Positions 44,652 through 56,548 of a stretch of DNA of 64,000 nt are shown here, one piece after another. Made by a program: the position numbers and the translations under genes. Origin of the DNA: Polytrichum commune (lineage: Eukaryota > Streptophyta > Polytrichopsida > Polytrichales > Polytrichaceae); NCBI GenBank assembly GCA_950295325.1, contig OX485803.1:13084001-13148000 (forward strand). Reading direction: 5' to 3'. Positions within the stretch are counted from its first letter, which is position 1. Each line of letters starts with the position of its first letter. The notes below the pieces were generated by a model. The model was not told where the DNA came from. It saw only the letters and a program-made list of their open reading frames with translations, and ran no database searches.

Positions 44652-47600
44652 TTATTTTGATGAGACAAGGGTACATACGAACAAGGGTGCTTAAATATGC
44701 TTAGTCGCTATCAACCAAAATTCTATATTAGTATCACCATAAACTTAAGTGGGTAAAAAAATGTTAAGTCTATATAACATGATACTGGGTTTTGTATCTG
44801 GGGTAAGTAAGAACTTCTAGAGGTGAAGTTGTCGAGGTCACCTTCAAACCCTCAGCAAACTTAGACGGTGTAACCCGCTGCTGACCGGTTTACATGGAAG
44901 TTACTCCCACCAAAATTAGATTCTCTTAGTTTCCAAAACTTGTGAAGGTGTCCGTTAACTCTTTGTTGACTAATTCTTGTGATCTTTAATTTATCGCTTT
45001 TGAAATCCTCTTGGAATCGTTGACCTGAGGTTACAAGTTTATGTTCCCTGAAATCTAATATTAAAGTGCTCTCTAAGAAACTACTTTCCCTAGTTCTTAA
45101 TCATCTATTCGCTCTTGCATCTTTCATGGTTTGAAAGATCTCGCAAGATAATCTTATTTCTTCAATTCCGGAATGTTGTATTTGAAGATCCCTTTTTATA
45201 AATCTCCAAGGAGAAAGTGCCTTAGGTTTTCAAGATTATGTTCCCCGAAATCCTAATGTCGAGGTTAAGTGTTTCAAGGGAAACTCTAAATGTTGCAAAC
45301 AATATCTTTCATGGTTCGAATGCATCTAATCTTCATTACTTCCTAAGAATATTCCGAGAATGTCTTCATAAAGAGTTTCTAGTTCAAAACATATTCTTTA
45401 ACATTATGAAAATCTTGAGAATCATCTTGCCTCTTTAACCTTGATTATATTGTTCTGATGGTATCCTTGGTCCTTCAACATTCCAAATTCACTTGAGAAT
45501 ATTTGAGGGATTAGAATCCTTGTTGATTCTAATGTATATGGTAAACCGATTTCCACTTAAAGATGTTTGATTACTATCACCCTCATTTATGAGGTATTAA
45601 ACTCATGGCCTAAATTTCCCCAAGTGTTCCCCTTAGATGCTTTGAAATCCCCTTAGGCTAATTCCCTTTGAATTGGATTTGGCACCGCGTAATAATTTAG
45701 TATCTAGTCATACCCGGTATGACGTGATGGTAAGCCGGTAAGCCCACAACTTACCTTCCTCAAATATGAGTGACTTGTGCTTTTACTGTAATAATTTATC
45801 TTACTTGGCCGGCTTGAGGTCGGGGATTAACTCGAGTGTACCGCCGAATGAGATTTCCTCCTCTCTGTAATTATTTCCCTTCGGGTCCTTCGGCTCGAAA
45901 TTCTCCTTCGTCAAAGGTCTTAGTTACCGGAGCAAACTTAATCCGAAGCTTTGACTAATTTGCCTTAGTGTAGTAACATGTGCTAATATCCTCCGAGTTA
46001 GGATTTGAGAACCTCGGCTAAATATTTTAACACTTTAGAATGCCCTCCGAGTTAGGGTATGTATTTGCCTCAGCTAGCTATCTTCGTGCATGATTGTGTC
46101 CAATGCCCTCCGAGTTAGGGCTTAAGTATGCCTCGGCTACTCGCATTAATATTCCAATGCCCTCCGAGTTAGGGCTCGAATGCCTCGGCTAATCGCATTA
46201 GTATTCCAATGCCCTCCGAGTTAGGGCTCGAATGCCTCGGCTAATTGTGATGCTAGCTCGATTGCCCTCCGAGTTAGGGCACGAAAACCTCGGCTAAATA
46301 TACTAGCTTGAGAGAGTGCTAGAGGCTCCGACACTCATGTAGAGTTTGCGTGTTCAAATGAAGTGTATTAGGTGCCTTAAGTTTGGCCTCTTATATAGTG
46401 TTCAACATCTATCTTTAATTGGATGTGGCGGTTAGGTCTAACTTCCCCTAATGCCACATGTTCATTTTCGGCTATTTTTATCCCTGTATCCGATTATAGT
46501 CTAATTTTAGGCTGCCCGGATCTATTTACAGCAGTTATAATGTCCGAATGTAAAATGTACTTATGAAGTTCATTCGTTGGATTTCTTGGCTTAACCTAGA
46601 TGTGCCTCGTGGTTCTGTTATCATCCATGGGCCTCCTTCATCCGGAATGCAACTATTCATTTAAAAGGGATAGTTTATGTTCATCTAAAAAGGACTTTCA
46701 TCCCTTTTAGGCATGTCTTTCATCTATTTTTGCTTAGGTGTTCACTAGCAACTAACTATCTATCCTACTTAGTTGCTCGTTCGTTCTCAAGTATGGTGAC
46801 GGCATTCCCGGCTTGATGTGAGTTCCCGGCGCGTTCCCGGCGCGTTCCCGAGCCGTCTCGTGCGTTCCCGTGCGCTCCCTGAGTTCTCGAGCCGCCTTGA
46901 CGCGTTCCCGATGTCGTTCCCGGGCCGCTACATAACCGGGAGGCCGGTCCTCGTCCGGTCTTCAAGGCCTTCGCTTCCTGGCTTGCCACCTGTCCTCTCT
47001 TCTCTGCTTCCCCGGGTATCCGGCTGTCTTCCTCGGTCCTCGACTGCTGCTCCCCTCGGTGCTTGCACGTCGCGGCCCTCGGCCACTGCTCTATTCCGGC
47101 TTGTCTCTCGCTGCTCCCCTGTTGATCCTTCACTCTGTCTGTCTGGCTTTGTGGCTCTACAGAAGTAAAAACAAAGCTTCAGCTAACTGGTAGGGATTAG
47201 TAAAGATAAATTTGATTATGAAATCAAACTGAGTTATAATCTGTCTCTGCAGCAAATTTCAGCAATGAGGAAAAATCTATGAAATCAAACACTAAGTAAG
47301 ATGTAGAAGTGCGTATATGTGACCTCAGAGTGTTAGTATCAGCAAAGATTTTAGCAGCACAACGTTTCTATGTAGAGGGAGAATATCAGAAAGTGTAAGT
47401 ATGATTTCTAATGAGTTGTGCAGCATTTCGGTACTATAAGACTTATGACCATTCTATATATGCATTTTTGCAGCATTTCCGTACTATCAGAATTATCCAG
47501 AGTATAGAGAGTGGAGGTGAGAGTTGAGTTCAGATGTAGCAACCGTGACGAAAATGACTCTAGATATATCTGATCTAGGTAAATCTACTCTCCGATAGTA

Positions 47601-47771
47601 GCTCAGTAGTAAAAACTATCTATCTGGAGGTGAAAAGACTTTCTGATGCTCGTACAAGTTAAACATGCATGTCTATCTAGTGATCTCTCAAAAATGACCA
47701 CGTAAGTGCTCTCAGAAGTGATTGACTAACAATCTAAAGTGAATAATGAGGTGGTAGGAGTCGTGATAACG
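44652..47771. other. Long region between copia gag and 5' LTR
   Basis: 3.1 kb with no coding sequence recognised, much longer than a normal copia leader. It holds a six-unit minisatellite at 45990-46310 with a TATATAG box downstream at about 46395, a GC-rich GCGTTCCCG-rich tract at 46800-47100, and a short duplication of TGCAGCATTTC.GTACTAT at 47420-47490. It probably includes another LTR or solo LTR nested in the copia leader, but I could not define its ends. Confidence 0.45.
45990..46310 (+). repeat. Minisatellite with CCTCCGAGTTAGGG units
   Basis: Six units of about 46-65 bp, each with CCCTCCGAGTTAGGG followed by CCTCGGCTAA and a variable spacer. The CCGAG and CTCGG words within each unit can pair. 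Arrays of this kind upstream of a TATA box are often enhancer repeats within LTRs. Confidence 0.8.
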
Positions 47772-48170
47772 TGTTAAGAGTGAGGAAACCATGTGCATAA
47801 TAAAACAGAGTAACGGTGCTAACTCAAACTCTTGAACTTTTTTGATCAAGGGGGGAACTGCCCTTTATATACAATCTGGCTCGACATTTGGACTAGATCC
47901 AAGTGTTGGCACCTGGTTACACCTTGGATTAGCTACCTCGGTGGAAATATTCTAGCTCAACCTTGGTCTCCTACACCAAGACCGAGGCTCTTAACTAATT
48001 GTTTGCTCATAAGTTGAGATACCTTGGACTTGTGCGTACGGCCTCCTACCGGCGGCCGTCACTTTACTTAAGGTGGCTAATGCCCATGTGGGACTAATTA
48101 ATATTGTTTAGCTTCCATGCTAGATGACAGTTAACCTAGGTTGCCTAGGTGCTTATCCATTATCTTAACA
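47772..48170 (-). repeat. Copia 5' LTR (right copy)
   Basis: A 399-bp LTR with TGTTAAGA..TCTTAACA ends, aligned over its length with 18879-19288. On the minus strand it is followed by CGTTATCACGACTCC, a weak match to the usual plant copia primer site (TGGTATCAGAGC). The direct repeat ATTAA follows at 48171-48175 on the plus strand. Confidence 0.9.
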
Positions 48171-48175
48171 ATTAA
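48171..48175. repeat. Target-site duplication ATTAA, right copy
   Basis: Identical to 18874-18878 and directly adjoining the outer end of the right LTR. Confidence 0.85.
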
Positions 48176-48989
48176 CTCCCATACATCCAGTTGGAGTGTG
48201 TTACTAGGCTAGCTATGAACAGTTGGGTCCATGGTAAATTGAGGAGTGCTAGATTCACCCAGCTTAGTAACAGTCCAGGAGCTTAGAGCCAAGAGCCGCG
48301 ACCGTGAAATTGTGAGAGCCCAAAAGAAACGTGTCCAAAGGCCGTCCCCAACACACCTCCAAACTCATGTGGTGTGGTCACGGACCCTCAAGGTGTAGTG
48401 TGAGGTCATATGTGAGCGGGCCCTCAACCAAATGCTCTTTCAATGAATCTCTATTCATACGGGTCCTCACACGTGATAAAATAGAATAAACCAACGGTTG
48501 TGAACGTTCGAAGTGCCGTGGTCTCCTGGTTTTGTGTTAGGCCTACCTCCAAGACGTGGTTTTTGAAAATAGTCCAAGTGACCATGAAACATGATCCGTT
48601 CGATGCCATGTAGGAATTCATGTAGACTTTACATCCATCTTGCACTCACTTACTCCGTTGGTCCCTCAAGTGCAATGTGAAGCGAACTTGGACTGGCTCC
48701 GCCTTTTCCACCAATGAGTACCATAGGAATTTTTAGTTACTTTGGGAATATCAACACTTTATAAAAGAAACCAATAGGTATGCCTTCGAGATGGACCTCC
48801 ATTGATGTTTTCAAATTGAAGACTTACACGAGTATATGTTTTTAATGGGGAGAAAAAGGAAACCCTAACATCAAATCGTATTGGTTGCATCAATCCCTTC
48901 TTTTATTGTCCTACAATTAGCAGTAAAATGTCATAATCCTACTTTGAGCTTATAGCTAGGTGCCTACATGTGCCAAACTTGAAAAATAT

Positions 48990-49970
48990 GGAGGCAAACC
49001 GTGGAAGCCCAGTATCTGAAAGAACCAGGAAAGTGAAATGGTTGGTTGACGAGCTTAGGAGGAAGTTCCAAGCGTAATTCAACCTAGGGTAGATGGTCAT
49101 TGTTGATGAGATAATGTTACAATACAAGGGTAACAAGTGCCCAATACGGCAACATATATCCGCAAAACTAGTGAAGTGGGATGTAAAAATATGGTATCTT
49201 ACTAAGAGTGAAAATAATCATGCGTAAGACTTCATAATCTACTAGGGAGCACCTAGGACAAGCCCAAATGCACCCAAAAGCAAGAAATTTCAGTGTAATA
49301 AAGTGCGGATGTTGTAAAAAACTACTTGAACTTATACATGCGTGGGCTCATGTGGCTGTCATGGACAATTTTTCTAGCACCATAGATTTTTTCGTTGACC
49401 TAGTGGGGAAGGAACATATGTTATGGGCATAATAAAGGCAAATCGCATTGGTATTCCAAAAAACCCCAAAAGATAAAAAAATATAATTTTTTTTTTTACC
49501 CCAAGGCATTTGTTTTCAATGGAAAATGCGTGATTCGCGGAAGGTAAGTGTTGATAGACAAGAAGCCCAACATGTTGATTTCCAACCATGCAAGACCCAT
49601 AATGTGGGAAGGGGTGAAAGTTACCTTACCAAGGTGTATTGATGGAGTTCATGTCCATATTCTCACATTCCCGTTCACTTAGAGTACACCATGTTCATGG
49701 GTGGAGTTGATATGGCGGACCAACTACGGGGGGAATACATGTGCCAAGTTTAGTCCCACAAATGGCGACGACTTATTACTATATATATATATATAGATAT
49801 TGTGAACATTTTGGATTGCCACACCTTTTATAGTTAATTGCAACCACTTATGACACACTTTGGATTTTGTACTATGGCCTTCTCACCAGCTGAGGCCACT
49901 ATCCTAGGAAATAGAAGATATCGTGAGATGCACCCAATTTCAACATGGTGCACTTATTGGAGGCCACATT
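48990..49970 (+). pseudogene. PiggyBac-type transposase relic
   Basis: Fragments in order on the plus strand but in shifting frames: KVKWLVDELRRKFQA, then MVIVDEIMLQYKGNKCPIRQ (first catalytic Asp region), LVKWDVKIWYLTKSENN, GTYVMG.IKANRIGIPK, MWEGVKVTLPRCIDGVHV, and MGGVDMADQLRGEYM followed by SHKWRR. The last motif (GGVDxxDQ) is the hallmark of piggyBac/PGBD transposases. Stops and frameshifts occur every 20-60 codons, so it is long dead. It lies directly right of the copia insertion, which may have landed in this older element. Confidence 0.8.
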
Positions 49971-50117
49971 CACTAGGCACCTATGCACAATATGTTTAAA
50001 ATAAAATAAAAAATATCAAAGTTATCTTGCCCTCAATGTGGTTTTCTACCCACGTGTATGGGTGCATGCTACATGAGAGCCCATAGCCCACTGCACAAAT
50101 GCTTGAAAAAACTTACT

Positions 50118-50170
<53 letters not shown>
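50118..50170. repeat. (TA)n microsatellite
   Basis: About 25 TA units without interruption. Shorter TA runs follow at 50370-50390 and precede at 49778-49796. Confidence 0.9.
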
Positions 50171-50173
<3 letters not shown>

Positions 50174-50694
50174 GATGTGTGAGTGACACCCATATTTTAC
50201 ATGCATTGGATACAAGGCAAGGGGAGCCTAGGGATTTGTATCAAAACTATGTTTGATTTTTTGAGACATATGTGATAACCCAACATGGAACTAGGGCAGA
50301 AGAGAGATCACTCCAAAACAATCACTTTATCCACCAAAAGTGAAATTCCACCCAAAAAAACACTTTGGATATATATATATATATATATAGTTCCCGGCAT
50401 ACTAATGTTTGTTGGGGCACTATTCGTGCGACCTAATTTCAATAAGAAGGAAATTGCCAAAGTTAGCAACACCCTCAACACTCGAGGAGTCAATCCATAA
50501 ACAAATTTCTTGGTAACTTCTAAACTATGGTCCATTTTCTTATTGATGTGTGAAAACGTGCAAAATGTTTAAGAAAAAATATCTTGCTCTATTTATGGTC
50601 TTTTAGGGGTTAAGATATCACAACAAATTTGAACATCATGTACTGTAAAGTGCTATCTAGTTTGACATAAAATAATTGTTTTTCTGAAAGACTA

Positions 50695-51015
50695 AGACAC
50701 ATGTCATATTCACATTGGTCAAGATCAATGTTGGTGTGGTATACAAGTGAATGCGTGGTATCAATAATGGTATCAAAGCACCTACCCAATGGTATCAATA
50801 TTATAACACCATTCAAATATTCATACTTGGTGGGTATATTCAATGTGGGAGGATGTTTGCATAACAAAGTTATTATTTGGGTCAATAACATTCTAAACCA
50901 TGTTGATACAAGAGCATTTTTTCCTAGGTATGAAGGTCCTTGCATAATATATCATAGACTAGAATGGTACCAAAAAAAAACACAGTGAAATACCCATACC
51001 CTACTAGTATCAAAA
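50695..51015. repeat. Dispersed repeat related to 14127-14545
   Basis: The complement shares TACCCACCAA, CAAATAATAACTT and ACCATTATTGATACCA words in order with the element in the lumen-gene intron. It is diverged and non-coding. Confidence 0.5.
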
Positions 51016-52252
51016 AAATGTGAGTTCTAATTTGGTTTGCTTCCTTAAATAGACACCTATCTTTGGCTCCTAATCAACAGTACAGTCACTCTAATTTGGC
51101 GGGTGAGTAATAGTTGGTAATTGAAACACTGCCTCGATGATATTTGTGTTAATCACCTTTGCAAAAATCAAACTACACCCACTGCCCTCCATAATTCGGA
51201 GTGCTATTCACCAAGCTATGACACACTTGATTTTTGTGGGCAAGGTGGGCAAATCAAGATGCAACAACTTGGGCAAATTAAGAGGCGGCATGTGGCTGTA
51301 AGGTGCCAACCAACTTGTATTGTGGGTATTCTATAATGAAAAGCTCGTTTGTTTGGCAACATGTTATCTTACATGCAACCACCTTAAAGACATGACACAA
51401 TCGATATTGGCTTTAAACTTGGTTTTTGTTGACAAATGATCCATTTAAAATTTGCTAGTGATGTCCTCCACTTAGACAACATTGAACGATGAAAGAGTTC
51501 CCCCACAATACACCAAATTGGGACACAAAAAGTCTTTGATTCCAGAACCTAGAACAACACCTTCCTCAACTCCAATTTCAACGATTTCGATTCCTTTGAT
51601 CTTGATTCACAATTGCTAACATGCTCAAGCTTCCAATGCTCAAATCCATCAGTCGAGTGATTCCACATGCATGGAGGTGTCCACATTAGCCTCATCTATC
51701 GTATAGATCCTTGAATGGTATAAAAAAACACAAAAAAAACAAAACCATGCCAACACTGCTTAAGACCCGGTTGAATCTTATGTGGAAATACCTTCCAGCA
51801 CTTGGAAGTGTTGAACCAGACATCACGTTCCCGTAATATCATGTGATGCATTCCCGAGTGTTAACACTTATAGAGGGCCAAGTGGCTCTAGTGACATGTT
51901 TTTGTGCAATAGGTTTGCATAAAAACAATGTTTCTCACATTCACAACCTGGATTTATACACACACATACCATGTCATATGTTCAAGAGCTTTCGAAGTGG
52001 TTGTGATGCTAGCTTCATGAAGGCAAGTTATCTTACGAGTTCTCTTGAAAGTTGAAATGATTTTAACAACGTCCTATAGAGTAGAGGTGTCCATGATTGA
52101 TCACTTAAGAGATTCTATGCCAAACCTGGAGAAAGCATAAGGTGGTGAAAGTTTCTCCCATGTAGGATGATAGAAATCATGGGACTGCAATTTTTTTTTG
52201 GTAATTTTATATCTTAAATTAGAATTATTATGAAATTTTGAAGTCAAAAGTT

Positions 52253-52356
52253 TATAATATTATTCATATGCATAACAGTGTTCTGTGGGACTGACAATAT
52301 TTTTGTAGAATATTGCCAGTCCTAGAACATTGTTACGGATTTGAATAATGTTATGT
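52253..52356. repeat. Hairpin, about 45-bp arms
   Basis: The left arm TAATATTATTCATATGCATA continues to CAGTGTTCTGTGGGACTG, and the right arm from CCAGTCCTAGAACATTG to TTTGAATAATGTTA pairs with it at roughly 85 percent around a short loop. It is a likely MITE remnant, and a hairpin RNA source is possible. Confidence 0.6.
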
Positions 52357-52508
52357 TGGTCCGAACATATTACCAATGTCTAAAGTTTGTCATAATTGTT
52401 CATTTGAAACAAAAAAAATCTCACTTTAGCACTCAAAATTGGGGACATGTGTCATGGCACTATCAATCCCGTGATTATATCATAACCAAAATTGGAGACT
52501 TAGGCATA

Positions 52509-52567
52509 GTTTCCATGTAGGCCGCTTCGCCCACTAGAATTTGGTGGGCAAGTGACCTACATGGAAA
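52509..52567. repeat. Short perfect-ended hairpin
   Basis: GTTTCCATGTAGGCC at the left pairs with TGACCTACATGGAAAC at the right, and CGCCCACTA pairs with TGGTGGGC close to the loop. Total length is about 60 bp. Confidence 0.65.
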
Positions 52568-55500
52568 CCAACCCTTAGAAACCGTGAAACGCGAAACTTT
52601 ATTTTAACCACCTACAAAAAGGAATTACCGAAACTAGTCCCCAACCTGATCAAATTATGGCACCCTACAGACTCTTGGTGGGGGTCCCGATTCGGAATAG
52701 GTGGTTCGACTCTAACTGTGTTAGAATCTAATGAAAGTAGAAAAGGTGTTGGCATTAGGCTATAAGGTCGAGGCGTTCATGGTCGACCAAGTCCACTTAA
52801 CTGCTCACTAGGGTTAGGTCATGCGAACATAGATGAGATCTATATTTTTTAGGCAAACAAAGTTAAAGCTTATGTGGTGGTAGCTTGTGATTGATTACCC
52901 CAATAATAGTTTTGATAATTGTTGTTACCAAGTAGTAGCATTGAGATGAGTGGACATGGGTTAACTTGTGGATTGACTATAACATGTGTTAACGTAAAAT
53001 TTGTGCTTTGAAATTTGTAGCAATTTCCATATTCATGATTTAAAATAAAATAAAATTGCATATTCCTTAGAATGTGTTTCTCTTCACAAGGAAAATGATT
53101 CCCCGCCATAACTCTTCCTAAACACATGCAAACTCTCTTATCCTCAACCATATATAGTTCCCATCCATGTGGAGTTTCTCAAGGTACATTATATATCATA
53201 ATTAATGTGCCACATAGTTATCGCGTGCCCATCCGCAGGCTCCATGAAATTTTAAACTCCTTAAAATTGATGTCTTTGTCTTTGTTAGATATTATTGGAG
53301 TTACTTGAATTCAAAGCCCCAAATGATGGCAAGAGGGAGTTATTGTGTACAATTGCACTTCTCATTCATCCAACATAAAAGCTTTGAAATAGTATGCAAC
53401 TCAAGTTTTACTTTTTTTCTAGTTGATTTGGCACCTAATTTAATTTTAAAGACCCATAATTAGTTTACTTGAGGCCATTTGAGATGAATAAGCAACAAAC
53501 CTATATGGGTTCAAGTGTAGACCATCGTGTAACATAGGCATGCACCTCATAACATTGTTGAACATGCTTATGCCAAGATATTAGTAAGCGCACTTGAATG
53601 CCAAGTGTCATGAGGCGACAATTATGGTGAAGTTGTTGGTCATCAATGTAACCTAGCATATGCCCCAAAATAGGGCTAAGTGACACTATTACACATGTGA
53701 CACTAATAACCATAAACAATGTACTTGGCCTTGTATTGAATAATATGTCTTTGTGGGTGGAATTTTCCTTTGAAAAACATGTGCCAATTTTGTGTTAGGC
53801 TAGACAATTTGAGGCATGTGTGTAAGGTAGATGGGTCTTAGATGGTTACTCTTTATGAGTAGCCCACTTCTCCTAGAATTCGGAAAACACGATTAGTACG
53901 AGATCATTAGCATATCCAAATCAAGGTTGCAACCACTTTCCTCATGATTTTTGGAGCTCATATGAATATCTTATTCATTATCAATGTGAAGACTTTCGTG
54001 CTCATTGAATGATAGTATCAGTCCCCCCCAATTATGTTATGTAATGATCCTAGAATGATGATCATGATTTGAGCACGTAGTCCAGTCTCTTTCAGACAAA
54101 TGTCTTCTTTGAATTTTATTCTTGAAACCACACCTAACCACATACCACTCAAACATAGGTGTTTGATTGAGATTAGTAACTGAATTAGGCAAGTCTAACA
54201 TACCTCAAGTAGTGCAATGTATCACAATTACATGACAACCAATGCACAACAACTTGTTAGAACATTGCATAACATCACATTTTCATTTGCATGGTAACAA
54301 GAATGCAATTAATTCAGACCTAAACATTATTGCATGAAAATGACTCAATCAGATTATTGATCAAGTGTAACAGTACATAATGTATTATATTAGGATTGTA
54401 TTACACTCGTACAATAGAGTTATCCGTAAAGGTCCTCAAAGAGGGACGAAACCGTGAGTTTCATTCTTTTTGAGAAAACTTTCTATGAAGAGCTTGTTAG
54501 TTCATCGTGTATTGGAGTCTATTTTGAAAGTTGGGTGTAAATTTTGGGACCTTTTCTTTGCATCTCTCAAATTTTAAGAGAATTTTAAGATCTAAAACAT
54601 GGTATGCGTATAAGATTTGCTATCCTAAACCCTGGAACGGGCTATGCAACGACAACTTGGCCCACCCATCCCAGTAAGACAAGCTAAAAAGCTGGTTTTA
54701 TGTAGCCCGACATGACTCTTTGTGTATGATAATTTGAGCATTAAGGAAACATGGGTGACTTTGTGTTAATTCTCATAAACTTAGGGTTTGGGACTAAACA
54801 CATGGTTTCATTTGCTTTACTTTATGAATAACTCTCATGACTAGAGAACAATGGACCGAGTATGAAATTGTAGTTGTAACAACTATCATGTAAGTGAGGT
54901 ATGTGGGTCTCATATGTTCATTCTTCTTGATCGGACACCTATATTTGTGAGGTATATGGCAAAGCTTGAAGATCAGAACGGACACCAAAAAGACACGTGT
55001 AATGGTGAGATTGGACTAGGTGTGTGTTCTTAATTCAAAAAAGGAAAAAATAACGCCCGTATATGATACCGGCATGAACATCTTAATTCAAACACCAAGT
55101 CTAGGTTCAATAGGGGCATAATTTGGAGGGCCTATGTGGTTGTTTAAGTAGAAAGATAATTTGCACAGTGAACCTCTTATACCTTTTCCATCTATACTCC
55201 AATCCTGAAACTTCAAATGACAATGTTTTTCTTCACAATTATTGCAAGACGATTCCCGAGTTGTTGCCCTGGTTATGATAGATTGTGGATGTAAAGGTGT
55301 CCGCAATAGGGTCACATGCCTTATTCAATGTCACTATAGGAAATCTTTTGCATCACAAAGATTGTCATGTCATGAAGTTTTCAAATCGAAGTGGAGAGGT
55401 AAACTTTTTCTTTTTCTTTCAGTGGTCATATAGACTTTCCCAATTCAACTCATGTGGTCTATATTTTGAGCTCATAGTGCAAAGAAAAAGAAAAAGAAAA

Positions 55501-56143
55501 CATTGCTTTAATCTAAACTCCTGTCCTTTAGGTGTCCGTTGTTAACCAAAAGCATTGCTAAGTGCCCATATATCACTCAAATAGAGGTGTCCAATTAGGG
55601 TCCAATTTAGAAGAGTGACCACATAAATACCAACTAGAGACCACACCATAAGGTAGACAAGTCAATTACAATTACTGATCTTCTGGGGAGGAGTTTTGGC
55701 CTCTTGTAATGTGCAATAAATCTAAGAAGAAAAAGAAGCAGTCAATGAGCAAATCTTGTGTGAATCCAACACCACAATAACGAGATTAAGGTGCCCAAAG
55801 CTGAAATTTATGACGAATTTTCGAAGAGCATATATGCAACCTTCTTAAGTGGTTATATAGATATGCCTAAAAGTGGGTGTTGAGCATTGATTTTTGACTT
55901 TTTGGCTATCCCAACCAATGAAGTGTCGTTCTTAGTAATCTTTGGAATAACACTTAAAGTGTTTGTTTTGCACCCAAAAGTAGGTGTTCTGATTAAGCTT
56001 GGTGTTTGAATAAGACTTGCATTACACCCCACCATCATCTACAGCATCTTTGAGCACTCTTCCCCTGTTTCCAAAAACCAACCCAACGTATACTTATCAT
56101 AGAGGCAATTAGTAAGGATTTGTGTGGCATTTTCATGTTAAGT

Positions 56144-56349
56144 ACCTTGTGATTAGGCATCCAGATCTTGTGTTTTCTCTCAAGTTCTTCCACAAGGATC
56201 ATCGTTTGAGCTCCAAGCATAATCAAGCCGAGAGCTTCTTCGTTTCCCTTACAGATTCGTCTTAGACGGTGTACTAAGCGCTTGTGTGAATTGCAATGCG
56301 AATTAGGGTTTTCTGTCGGAGGGCGGAGGTTTGAGTGCAGATTTTCCAT
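56144..56349 (-). CDS. Possible first exon, unknown protein
   Basis: From the ATG at 56349 the frame gives MENLHSNLRPPTENPNSHCN, then HKRLVHRLRRICKGNEEALG and LIMLGAQTMILVEELE, up to a good donor (CACAAG|GTACTT). The composition looks protein-like and the start lies 200 bp from, and divergent to, the DEG14-like start, with an AACCCTAA motif inside. I found no convincing second exon downstream, so it may be a truncated or false gene. I do not recognise a family. Confidence 0.3.
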
Positions 56350-56548
56350 CTAGTTGAGGAAAATTGCGCTGTATGAGTGGCAGAAGTTCAAGGCAGATGT
56401 TCTTTGTCCTGTATTGATCTGTAATTGCTACTGGAATCACAATGCAGGAACCCGTAGCTTTGATTTGATATCGAGGAATTTTGGGCTACCTATGCACTCT
56501 TGAATTGGGGTGAAAGCGAGTGCAAAAAGAGAGTTGGCCCTCTCAGCC

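Larger units (their letters stand above)
18879..48170 (-). mobile_element. Ty1/copia LTR retrotransposon with nested insertions
   Basis: Two LTRs bounded by TGTTAAGA..TCTTAACA and flanked by ATTAA enclose copia protein remnants read on the minus strand, in the order gag, zinc knuckle, protease, integrase, (gap), RT end, RNase H. The full span is 29.3 kb because a 20.3-kb DNA transposon and other sequence lie inside. The N-terminal and central RT coding sequence is missing between 42026 and 20340. The 3.1 kb between the right (5') LTR and gag is also far longer than usual and probably contains further insertions. All coding parts carry stops or frameshifts. Confidence 0.9.
50171..56143. other. 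Intergenic, repeat-rich, no gene recognised
   Basis: No coding region recognised. The stretch contains an inverted dispersed repeat (50695-51015), two hairpin-forming sequences (52253-52356 and 52509-52567), a diverged copy of sequence from 17080-17230 at 53340-53500, and several degenerate members of a family with GGACACCTATATTTG..GTGGTTAGGTG (about 54110, 54940 and 55560) that recurs near 61000, 61930 and 63440. Confidence 0.5.

Noticed and set aside
46765-47168. Open frames of 122 and 116 codons on opposite strands
   Set aside because: Both come from a GC-rich tract with GCGTTCCCG repeats that lacks stops on either strand; no family match.
49780-50400. TA-rich runs as a possible origin or scaffold attachment region
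   Set aside because: Simple microsatellites are enough to explain them; no further evidence.
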